Both the position numbers and the translations under genes were made by a program. Positions 1-5,909 of a stretch of 10,402 nucleotides of DNA are shown piece after piece; position 1 is the stretch's first letter, and each line of letters opens with the position of its first letter. The DNA is from Clostridia bacterium. GTDB taxonomy: Bacteria; Bacillota_A; Clostridia; Christensenellales; Aristaeellaceae. The notes beneath the pieces are model-generated. The model was not told the DNA's origin and ran no database searches. It was given only the letters and a program-made list of their open reading frames with translations. The stretch lies in NCBI GenBank assembly GCA_017398245.1, contig JAFQGN010000221.1:1-10402 (forward strand). The letters are read 5' to 3'.

Positions 1-305
1 CGCTCCCTGAAAAGAAACCAATTTGGGGTTAATCTACTCTATCTAAAGGATCAGCGGCAGAAAATGTCTGTCGGCACTGCCGGCCTTTCGAAAAAGAAAA
101 GGGGTTCTCGCGCTCTCCTCAAAAGAAATCTGTTCAGGGTTCGTCTGCATATCGAAAGGTTCGGCAGCTCATGTCTGTCGGCACAGCCGTCCTTTTGAAA
201 AAGAAAGACCCCTCTCGCGCTCTCCCCAAAGAAACCAATTTTAGGGTTACTCTGTTCTATCGAAAGGATCTGCGGCAGCAAATGTCTGTCGGCACAGCCG
301 CCCGC
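1..305 (-). repeat. Left array of ~110 bp intergenic repeat, three degenerate copies
   Basis: Three head-to-tail copies begin near 1, 109 and 216 (period 107–110 bp). Each has a CGCGCTCTCC boundary, an AAAGAAACCAATTT-like block, an ATCGAAAGGATC-like block, then ATGTCTGTCGGCAC and a purine-rich run leading to the next boundary. The first copy is cut by the window edge. Read on the minus strand, the copies match the array at 5536–5870, so the two arrays are in opposite orientation. Short open frames here encode repeated peptides such as MSVGTA, but copies differ by indels and no ribosome binding site precedes them, so I treat the stretch as non-coding. The function is unknown; the length is too large for a typical REP element and no transposase is nearby. 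Confidence 0.85.
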
Positions 306-515
306 CCGTGTTATCCCTCTTCCTGCAGGTGCGGGCCTTACGCCCGCCCGCAAAACACACCGCCCGTCTCAAGCCGCCGCCTGCACAGGCGCGCAGAGAA
401 AATATCCTCGCGCAAAGGCGCTGGCTTGCGCACCGCGTATTTTGCCGGTTGAATGTCCATTTTTGCCAGATGTGTTAATTCTTCGGAATACACAGAAAAT
501 TGGTGCAGTTTGGGG
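306..515. other. Gene-free stretch with minor hairpins
   Basis: I see no credible gene here. There is a small GC hairpin (331–336 pairing with 342–347) and a short stem with a TTCG loop at 471–494 just upstream of the zinc-ribbon promoter. No ribosome binding site, tRNA or other RNA gene is recognisable. Confidence 0.5.
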
Positions 516-544
516 CGGGCTGTGATATAATGGAATACAGCCCG
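516..544 (+). promoter_or_regulatory. Extended -10 promoter inside a perfect palindrome (putative operator)
   Basis: TATAAT at 526–531 is preceded by TG at 523–524, giving an extended -10 element (TGATATAAT). The -35 region is poor; the best candidate, TTGGTG at 500–505, is 20 bp away. The -10 is enclosed by an exact 8-bp inverted repeat, CGGGCTGT (516–523) and ACAGCCCG (537–544), with a 13-bp centre. A dimeric repressor bound here would cover the -10 and start site. That role is inferred; no regulator is identified in the window. The predicted start near 538 gives a leader of about 124 nt before the zinc-ribbon start codon. Confidence 0.6.
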
Positions 545-661
545 ATAAGAAACGGCTCCTGGCATACCGCATCCCTTCGGTTGGGTTCCCTACCGCATCA
601 GGACGGCTTCCAGACGCTATACTTCGTGTTAGGGCACTCACATTTTAGGAGGGCATTACCC

Positions 662-955
662 ATGTTTCAGGACAAGACCCTGACCTGCCGCGAGTGCGGC
701 GCCGAGTTCGTGTTCACCGCTTCCGAACAGCAGTTCTATGCCGACAAGGGCTTCCAGAATGAGCCCGGCCGCTGCCCCAGCTGCCGCGCTGCCCGTCGCG
801 CCCAGAACGGCCAGAACAATCGCTCTGATCGTCCGATGTACGACGTCATCTGCGACGGTTGCGGCCGCACCACTCAGGTCCCCTTCCAGCCCCGCGGTGA
901 CCGTCCGGTCTACTGCCGCGAGTGCTTCGACAAGCAGCGTCAGTCTCGCTATTAA
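662..955 (+). CDS. Small double zinc-ribbon protein (CxxC-type)
   Basis: This 97-residue protein has two four-cysteine zinc-binding units. The first is C9-x2-C12 with C38-x2-C41, around a DKTLTCRECGAEFVFTA segment typical of the 'probable zinc-ribbon' (zf-trcl-like) family. The second is C64-x2-C67 with C85-x2-C88, ending in RPVYCRECF. Family members are common in Clostridia and Chloroflexi; nucleic-acid or protein binding is usually presumed, and no reaction is known. It should be cytoplasmic, with no signal peptide or membrane segment. AGGAGGG at 647–653 lies 8 nt before ATG 662 and decides the start: an in-frame ATG at 500 lies upstream of the predicted transcript and is rejected. The gene is monocistronic between its own promoter and terminator. 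Confidence 0.9.
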   Translation: MFQDKTLTCRECGAEFVFTASEQQFYADKGFQNEPGRCPSCRAARRAQNGQNNRSDRPMYDVICDGCGRTTQVPFQPRGDRPVYCRECFDKQRQSRY

Positions 956-965
956 TTAGCACAAA

Positions 966-1005
966 AAAAGCGCCTTCGGATCTCTCCGAAGGCGCTTTTC
1001 TTTTT
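966..1005 (+). terminator. Rho-independent terminator of the zinc-ribbon gene
   Basis: A perfect 15-bp stem (966–980 with 985–999) has a four-base TCTC loop and is followed by a T-rich tract. It starts 10 bp after the stop codon. An A-run on the left side means it could also work for transcription from the other strand. Confidence 0.92.
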
Positions 1006-1077
1006 GCGCAGCGCAACGGCGCGCGAATGCCGCTGCAGCATGCAAAAAAAGACGAAAGCGGCGAAGCAGCGCCGGAC

Positions 1078-1117
1078 AAAAAAAAGCACCTCTTTTCAAA
1101 GGAAGAGAGGCGCTTTT
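1078..1117 (-). terminator. Terminator of the exported-protein genes
   Basis: Read on the minus strand, AAAAGCGCCTCT pairs with AAGAGGTGCTTTT (one G-U pair) and runs into an unbroken T tract. It begins within 5 bp of the stop of the gene at 1122–2102. With the plus-strand terminator at 966–1005 it closes a convergent gene pair. Confidence 0.85.
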
Positions 1118-1121
1118 GCCG

Positions 1122-2102
1122 TTATTCGGAAACCTTTTTATACAGCTGGTAGCGGGCTTCTTTGTTCCAGAGCTTGAGCAGCCCGTTTTCGAGCAGGTAT
1201 ACCTCGTAATCGTCATACTGACCGCTGTCGCCGTAATGCTCGCGAATGGTGCACACCGTGCCGAGACCTTCCACCTCTTGGATCGACCAGGTGAGGCGGT
1301 TAGCGGCATAGCCCTTTTCGGAGTTGGATTTGCGGGAGACCTCTCCGCTGGCATCGAGAACGAAGGTGAGTGCTTCCTTCAGAGCTTCTTCGGTGTACGG
1401 GGTGTCCAGATCGTACGCGTCGATCAGATCCCACCGGCCGGTAAACGCATCGGCGGGAACGTTGGCCTGCACATCGGGCGTGCGCCGGAAATAGAGCGCC
1501 GCGCCCCGATCCTCTGCAAAGAGAAGGCCATCGGCAAAGGTGAAGGCGATGGGCTTTCCGTCGGCGTCGATCGTGCAGGAGCCTTCATCGCCGCTCCATG
1601 TGGCCGAAAGAGTCTGGCCGAAGACGCGCACGACAGCAGATCCGCCTTCGCGCAGAACGATAGTCATATCCTGCTTCAAAGCGGACAAGGGCATAGTCTG
1701 GTCTCCCTGCTTGGCAAAGGCGAGGCTCCATGTGCCGCAGAGTGTGGAATGGCGGGCGAGCGTCACGCGCTTGCCTTCGTTCTCCTGCGAAACGAGCGCG
1801 CCGGAAGCGTTCAGGGCATAGACGGTATCGCCAATAGAGACGCCGCCTTCAACAGCTTGCCATGCGGCGGTCTCGTCCATATTCTTCATGACAGAGCGAA
1901 TGCGCGCCGTGCCGTCGGGCTCAAGGGTCGCTGTCCAGTCGGGGATGCCGGCTTCGACGCCGGAGAGGCTGCGGCCGTCCACATCAGCCGTGATCAGAGA
2001 CCATGCGCCGGTGTAATCGAAAGGTTCGGCCGGTTCGGCGAAGGCGGCGCTGCAGGAAAACACAGCAACCATGCAGAGAAAAACGGAAAGCAGTTTTTTC
2101 AT
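1122..2102 (-). CDS. Exported modular protein with three GTW-type repeats
   Basis: The product is 326 residues with a signal peptide (MKK, hydrophobic run to about residue 20, likely cleavage after AFA at 21–22). A Cys at 17 makes a lipoprotein possible but the lipobox is poor. The mature part has three related modules opening at about 31 (TGAW), 122 (CGTW) and 221 (TGRW), each roughly 90–100 residues of beta-rich pattern, reminiscent of lipocalin-like folds; I do not recognise a named family. The last module matches the last module of the neighbour at 2117–2836 (TPYTEEA/TAYTQEEA; EGLGT; LLENG/LLEDG). The start is ATG 2102: AAAGGAG lies 9 nt upstream, whereas the in-frame ATG at 2111 abuts it. 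That binding site overlaps the neighbour's stop, suggesting translational coupling. Function unknown; probably envelope or extracellular. Confidence 0.85.
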   Translation of the reverse strand: MKKLLSVFLCMVAVFSCSAAFAEPAEPFDYTGAWSLITADVDGRSLSGVEAGIPDWTATLEPDGTARIRSVMKNMDETAAWQAVEGGVSIGDTVYALNASGALVSQENEGKRVTLARHSTLCGTWSLAFAKQGDQTMPLSALKQDMTIVLREGGSAVVRVFGQTLSATWSGDEGSCTIDADGKPIAFTFADGLLFAEDRGAALYFRRTPDVQANVPADAFTGRWDLIDAYDLDTPYTEEALKEALTFVLDASGEVSRKSNSEKGYAANRLTWSIQEVEGLGTVCTIREHYGDSGQYDDYEVYLLENGLLKLWNKEARYQLYKKVSE

Positions 2103-2116
2103 ACGGAGCATCTCCT

Positions 2117-2836
2117 TTACTCGGCCATTTGCTTGGTAAAGTACAGTGCGGTGTCGGATTCGTCGACCAGTTCGATGCGGCCGTCCTCCAGAAGGAAGAG
2201 GGTGAAGCGGTCCACAAATTCGCCCGATCCGGTGGTTTCGATCAGGTTGAACTGCGTGCCGAGGCCTTCAAGTTCGCCGGTGAGGGTGCACTGGGCGACG
2301 AGCTCGACCCTCTCTGTATCGGACCAGCGGCAGGTTTTTCCGGTCAGGTCTTCGCCAAGCTCTATACTGGCAGAAAAACCGGTCAGCCCGATGGCCTCTT
2401 CCTGCGTGTAGGCAGTGCCGTGTCCGTAGACCTCGGTCATGACCCATGTGCCGACGAGCTCGGCCTCGGCAACGTTTGCGCGCAGAGGAAGATCGCGTCC
2501 AAAGATAAGAGAGCGGCCCATGACGCTGAGGGTGATGGTATCCTCGCCCGCGCTGAGGGGGAGTTCGCCAAAGTCGGCGTCGGAAATGGCGAGGCCGGAT
2601 TCGGTTTCGGTCCAAGTGCCGGAAACGTGCAGGCCGTTATTGAGCATGCCGTAGGTGCCGTCCGCGTTCAGCAGCAAGGTGACATAGGCGCCGAACTGCT
2701 GCATAGGGATCGACTGTCCGTTGTATTCCACGCTGTGGCAGGTCCATCTTCCTGCATAGCCGGACTGCGCGGTTTCGGCTGCTGCGCAGCACAGGAGCAT
2801 GGCGAGGGCGAGCAGAAAAGAGAGCAGCTTTTTCAT
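2117..2836 (-). CDS. Exported modular protein with two GTW-type repeats
   Basis: The product is 239 residues with a signal peptide (MKKLLSFLLALAMLL, then CCAAAETA; cleavage probably around 20–23). Adjacent Cys at 16–17 leave a lipoprotein possible, but the residues before them do not fit a canonical lipobox. Two modules follow, opening at about 27 (YAGRW) and 128 (VGTW); the second aligns clearly with the third module of the downstream paralog. AAAGGAAG about 8 nt before ATG 2836 fixes this start and excludes an in-frame extension to 2869. It is the first gene of a two-gene exported pair, 100 bp after ricT. I see no convincing sigma-A promoter in that gap, so expression may come from darA-operon readthrough past the hairpin at 2870–2901. 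Function unknown. Confidence 0.85.
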   Translation of the reverse strand: MKKLLSFLLALAMLLCCAAAETAQSGYAGRWTCHSVEYNGQSIPMQQFGAYVTLLLNADGTYGMLNNGLHVSGTWTETESGLAISDADFGELPLSAGEDTITLSVMGRSLIFGRDLPLRANVAEAELVGTWVMTEVYGHGTAYTQEEAIGLTGFSASIELGEDLTGKTCRWSDTERVELVAQCTLTGELEGLGTQFNLIETTGSGEFVDRFTLFLLEDGRIELVDESDTALYFTKQMAE

Positions 2837-2869
2837 GTGTAACGCTTCCTTTCGGGTCAGAATAGCCAA

Positions 2870-2901
2870 GATGCCCTTGTCTTTGCGCGACGAAGGGCAT
2901 C
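2870..2901 (-). terminator. Hairpin after ricT, weak terminator or attenuator
   Basis: GATGCCCTT (2870–2878) pairs exactly with AAGGGCATC (2893–2901), and an inner GTC/GAC extends the stem past a one-base bulge. Downstream on the minus strand the tract is only TTGGCTATT, so termination is probably partial. It lies between ricT and the exported pair. Confidence 0.55.
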
Positions 2902-2935
2902 GGAACGATAATGAGGATATTAAGCTGGAAGCAGA

Positions 2936-4138
2936 TCATTCGCCCTCGGGAGAGGGATTGGGCTGGCCCTCGCCGCTCTTTTTGTGGCGGTTGCGGCCGC
3001 CGCGCCTCCTGCGGCGACGGGGCGCGCCGCCTTCGCGCGGCTCGCCTTCTTCGGCGGGTTCGAAGGGTTCCGGCTCGGCCGGTTCTGCCGGCGCGGGCTC
3101 GGGCTCTTCCACCGGGGCCTGAGCGGCGGCTGCGGCTTCCGCCTCGGCCAGCTGGTGCTGCTTGGGCTTGCGTCCGCTGCGGCCGCGCGGAGAACGCCTG
3201 CGCGGCGCTTCTTCCTGCACAGGCTCGGCCTGCGCCGCCTCTTCGACGGGCGCGGGCTCTTCGGCTGCAGGCTCGGCGGGCTTCACGACCGGCTCTTCGG
3301 GCTCTTCCACCTTTTTGGGCGGCTGCTTGCCGGGACGATAGACGTCGTCGACATTGAATTCGCGGATATCGTAGGAATCGTCATTGTTGCGGATGCGCAC
3401 GCGTACCTTTTCGCGGATGACGAAAATTTCGGACACGGTGCCGGGGCCGTCGGGCGTGATGACCTCGGAGCCGACCTTGGGGATCTTCTTGAGCATCTGT
3501 TCGTAGAAATCCTGCTCGTAGCGCAGGCAGCACATGAGCCTGCCGCACTGGCCGGAGATCTTGACCGGGTTGAGCGAGAGGTTCTGCTCCTTGGCCATTT
3601 TGATGGAAAGGGGCTGGAAATCGCCCAGGAAAGCGGCGCAGCAGATGGGCCTGCCGCACGCGCCCAGGCCGCCGAGCATTTTGGCTTCGTCTCGCACGCC
3701 GATCTGGCGAAGCTCAATGCGCATTTTGAAGATGGACGCGAGATCCTTGACCAGTTCGCGGAAATCGACGCGGCCATCGGCGGTGAAATAGAAGATGATC
3801 TTGGAATTGTCGAAGGTATATTCGACATCGACCAGCTTCATATCCAGCTTATGGGCGCGGATACGCTCCTGACAGATGGGAAAGGCTTCTTTTTCCTTCT
3901 GGGAGTTGATCTCCGCGCGCTGCACGTCTTCGGCCAGAGCGGCGCGGATGACCTTTTTGAGCGGCTGGACGATCTGATCGTCCGTGACTTCGCGCGCGCT
4001 GGTCACGACTTCGCCCAGCTCAAGGCCACGAGTGGTTTCCACCACCACGTACTCGCCGGGCCTGGGCCATACGTCGCTCGGGTCGAAATAGTATACTTTT
4101 CCGGCCTTTTTGAACCGGACGCCGATTACCGTTATCAT
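2936..4138 (-). CDS. ricT: RicT (YaaT), PSP1-domain Fe-S protein, with long basic/acidic tail
   Basis: This 400-residue protein matches the RicT/YaaT (PSP1) family over residues 1–270. Its six conserved cysteines, C161, C166, C167, C198, C203 and C204, lie in GACGRPICC and GQCGRLMCC. In Bacillus, RicT works with RicA and RicF as a complex carrying [4Fe-4S] clusters that promotes mRNA maturation by RNase Y and affects sporulation, competence and biofilm formation. Residues 271–400 are an extra low-complexity tail, Pro/Glu/Ala-rich with two arginine-rich patches (about 312–326 and 373–387), resembling RNA-binding tails. ATG 4138 is preceded by GGAAGGA about 8 nt away; the longer frame would need an unsupported TTG at 4174. 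It lies 70 bp downstream of holB, with a small 6-bp stem (4153–4158 with 4167–4172) just before its ribosome binding site. Confidence 0.95.
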   Translation of the reverse strand: MITVIGVRFKKAGKVYYFDPSDVWPRPGEYVVVETTRGLELGEVVTSAREVTDDQIVQPLKKVIRAALAEDVQRAEINSQKEKEAFPICQERIRAHKLDMKLVDVEYTFDNSKIIFYFTADGRVDFRELVKDLASIFKMRIELRQIGVRDEAKMLGGLGACGRPICCAAFLGDFQPLSIKMAKEQNLSLNPVKISGQCGRLMCCLRYEQDFYEQMLKKIPKVGSEVITPDGPGTVSEIFVIREKVRVRIRNNDDSYDIREFNVDDVYRPGKQPPKKVEEPEEPVVKPAEPAAEEPAPVEEAAQAEPVQEEAPRRRSPRGRSGRKPKQHQLAEAEAAAAAQAPVEEPEPAPAEPAEPEPFEPAEEGEPREGGAPRRRRRRGGRNRHKKSGEGQPNPSPEGE

Positions 4139-4208
4139 GAATGTTTCCTTCCGCGGCGATGCTTTGCGCCGCAACGACAGATTTATTTTTTGCCCGCATA
4201 CAGGCCGA

Positions 4209-5111
4209 TTATGCCTGTTCGATATGCATGAGGAGTTTTTCCAGCGCGTATTGCCATGTCACATTGCTGCGCAGCATGCGGCGGGCATGCATGACCGCTT
4301 CGATCAGCGAAGCGCCCTTGCCGTCGCCCTCGCGCATCAGGCCGCGGCCGATGGTCTCGAAACAGTCGAGAACCTCTCGCGCGGTTTCTTTTTCCGCCTT
4401 GATGCAGCCGGACGCCGCAGCGACGCCCTTGCCGGAGGAGGCGGTTTCATACGCCTTTTGCACGGCTATGGACAGATCGAGCAGCTTTTCGTCCTGCATG
4501 CATTTCAGCGCGCGGCCAAGGCTGCCCTCGCAATAGCGGGCGATCCACTGTGCGTCGGCCGGTTTCGCGCCTTTTTGGATGAGCTCCTGCGCCAGCCGGT
4601 CTTCATCCATGGGAGAGAAGCGCACGGTCTGGCTGCGGGAGATGACCGTGGGCAAAAGGGAGTTCACGCTGGTGGTGCAGAGGATAAAGACCGTGTTTTC
4701 CGGCGGCTCCTCCAGCGTTTTGAGCAGCGCGTTCTGCCCGGGGAGGCCGAGCAGATCGGCCTGATCGACCAGAACCACGCGGCGGCCCCCGCTGAAGGCT
4801 TTATCGGAAAGATTGGCGATGAGCTCGCGCACGCTGTCGACGGGGATCTGCGTTTTCCCCTCGGGCACGCTGAGCGAATACACGTCCGGGTGGCCTTCCT
4901 GAAACTGCAGACAGCCCGGACACTTGCCGCAGGGCCGATCGGTCTGACCGGCCTGACAGAACAGTGCCTGGGCGCATGTGCGTGCCATAGTCTTTTTACC
5001 GGTGCCTTCCGGCCCGGCGAAGATATAGGCATGATAAACCCGCCCTGATCCGAACGTGCTGCGCAGATGCGAGATCAGGGCGGGCCTCGCTATGAATTCA
5101 TCGAAACGCAA
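4209..5111 (-). CDS. holB: DNA polymerase III delta prime subunit (clamp loader)
   Basis: This 300-residue AAA+ protein is a clamp-loader subunit that helps place the sliding clamp on DNA during replication. Visible features are the P-loop GPEGTGKKT (33–41), a zinc-binding set C52, C61, C64 and C67, Walker B-like VVLVDQAD (112–119), NALLKTLEEPP (127–137) and SRSQT (158–162). That last motif carries Ser where family members usually have the Cys of SRC. DnaX would be longer, and holB between darA and ricT matches the Bacillus order. The start is TTG 5111, since an in-frame stop lies 12 nt upstream and the next Met is at residue 42, past the P-loop. No good ribosome binding site precedes it, so translation may depend on coupling with darA, whose stop is 12 nt away. 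The first codons contain a strong inverted repeat (5039–5084). Confidence 0.92.
   Translation of the reverse strand: MRFDEFIARPALISHLRSTFGSGRVYHAYIFAGPEGTGKKTMARTCAQALFCQAGQTDRPCGKCPGCLQFQEGHPDVYSLSVPEGKTQIPVDSVRELIANLSDKAFSGGRRVVLVDQADLLGLPGQNALLKTLEEPPENTVFILCTTSVNSLLPTVISRSQTVRFSPMDEDRLAQELIQKGAKPADAQWIARYCEGSLGRALKCMQDEKLLDLSIAVQKAYETASSGKGVAAASGCIKAEKETAREVLDCFETIGRGLMREGDGKGASLIEAVMHARRMLRSNVTWQYALEKLLMHIEQA
5039..5084 (-). promoter_or_regulatory. 12-bp perfect inverted repeat in the start of holB
   Basis: CCCGCCCTGATC (5039–5050) and GATCAGGGCGGG (5073–5084) are exact reverse complements separated by 22 bp. They encode parts of residues 10–13 and 22–25 of delta prime. In mRNA the stem would start about 27 nt after the TTG start codon. 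A stem this long next to a weak start could limit translation; that effect is inferred. Confidence 0.6.
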
Positions 5112-5123
5112 GGGGAGATACCA

Positions 5124-5456
5124 TTACATTTTGACGAACTGTTCGACATTGAGGACGAAGACCGTGGCGCCGCCCACCATGACCTCGATGGGATAGGGGA
5201 CGTACACGCCGGTCGCGCCGCCTGCAGTCGGAGTCGGAGAGGTGGCGATCTGCTTGCGGCTCTTGCACACCTTTTCGATGATATGCATGGCGCCGTCAAA
5301 CTTTTCGTCATCTACGCCGAGGAGGAGGGTGGTGTTGCCCGCGCGCAGGAAGCCGCCGGTGGTGGCCAGCTTCGTGACGCTGTAGCCCTCGTTCATCAGA
5401 TTGCTGACCAGACGGGAAGCATCCTCATCCTGTACAATCGCGATGATCAGTTTCAT
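5124..5456 (-). CDS. darA: DarA, cyclic di-AMP-binding PII-like protein
   Basis: The 110-residue product matches DarA/PstA (YaaQ) throughout: MKLIIAIVQDED at the start, TKLATTGGFLRAGNTTLLLG (29–48), the flexible loop after CKSRKQ (64–69), and PYPIEVMVGGATVFVL (87–102) near the end. The family forms PII-like trimers that bind the second messenger c-di-AMP at subunit interfaces, chiefly through the GGFLRAGNTT region; its downstream partner is not established. The ATG at 5456 follows AAAAGGGGG by about 6 nt. It is the first gene of the darA–holB–ricT operon, with its own promoter at 5494–5522. In Bacillus tmk precedes this gene and yaaR follows it; neither is beside it here. Confidence 0.95.
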   Translation of the reverse strand: MKLIIAIVQDEDASRLVSNLMNEGYSVTKLATTGGFLRAGNTTLLLGVDDEKFDGAMHIIEKVCKSRKQIATSPTPTAGGATGVYVPYPIEVMVGGATVFVLNVEQFVKM

Positions 5457-5493
5457 TGAAAAACCCCCTTTTCAGAGTAAATCTCCTGAGCAT

Positions 5494-5522
5494 AGTATAC
5501 GCTATCTTAACCGAAAAATCAA
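5494..5522 (-). promoter_or_regulatory. Sigma-A-type promoter of the darA operon
   Basis: On the minus strand TTGATT (5522–5517) and TATACT (5499–5494) are separated by exactly 17 bp. The predicted start near 5487 gives a ~30-nt leader carrying the AAAAGGGGG ribosome binding site of darA. Confidence 0.8.
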
Positions 5523-5535
5523 GAATTTTCTGCGG

Positions 5536-5870
5536 GGCGGGCAGTGCCCGCCGCCATTCGCTTCCGCCGATCCTGTCTTATGAAATCCCATGCCCAATAC
5601 AGTTTCTTTTTAGAGGGGTTCTGGGAGACCTTTTTCTTTTCCCAAAGGCGGGCAGTGCCCGCTAACATTCGCTTCCGCCGATCCTTACAATAGAACAGTT
5701 TAACCCTTAATTTGGTTTCTTTTCAGGAGAGCGCGAGAGGGGCCTTTCTTTTCCTAAAGGCAGGCAGTGCCCGCTAACATTCGCTTCCGCCGATCCTTAC
5801 AACAGAACAGTTTAACCCTTAATTTGGTTTCTTTTCAGGAGAGCGCGAGAACCCCTTTTCTTTTCCCAAA
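5536..5870 (+). repeat. Right array of the ~111 bp intergenic repeat, three copies
   Basis: Copies begin at 5536, 5647 and 5759 (period 111–112 bp). Copies two and three differ at only 2 of 92 positions (5647–5738 against 5759–5850). Each opens with a GCGGGCAGTGCCCGC-type palindrome, then CATTCGCTTCCGCCGATCC, TTTAACCCTTAATTTGG, TTTCTTTTCAGGAGAGCGCGAGA and a pyrimidine-rich run. The first copy is more divergent and partly deleted. The minus strand of 1–305 carries the same unit. No gene is credible between the darA promoter and the mannosidase stop codon. Confidence 0.9.
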
Positions 5871-5886
5871 GAAAAGGGGTTCTCGC
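5845..5886 (-). terminator. Long fold-back hairpin closing the repeat array, probable mannosidase terminator
   Basis: GCGAGAACCCCTTTTC (5845–5860) pairs perfectly with GAAAAGGGGTTCTCGC (5871–5886) around a 10-base loop. It lies 23 bp past the mannosidase stop codon. There is no clean T tract after the stem, so termination efficiency is uncertain. The right arm equals the boundary of a repeat unit in the opposite orientation (compare 95–110), so the hairpin looks like an array end folded back on itself. Confidence 0.7.
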
Positions 5887-5909
5887 AAAAACTCTCTCCC
5901 GCGTCACCC

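Noticed and set aside
1..305. CRISPR array
   Set aside because: The period is ~110 bp with the whole unit repeated and degenerate, without constant repeats separated by unique spacers, and no cas gene is present.
355..368. ACACACCGCCCGTC identical to the conserved motif near the 3' end of 16S rRNA
   Set aside because: Only 14 bases match; the flanking bases do not continue as 16S rRNA and no other rRNA segment is present.
171..452. Short frames encoding repeated MSVGTA and ADRH-type peptides in the arrays
   Set aside because: The peptides mirror the DNA repeat period, lack ribosome binding sites and shift frame between copies.
1006..1077. Partly palindromic GC-rich stretch around CTGCAG
   Set aside because: The symmetry is imperfect and short, and the stretch simply separates two convergent terminators.
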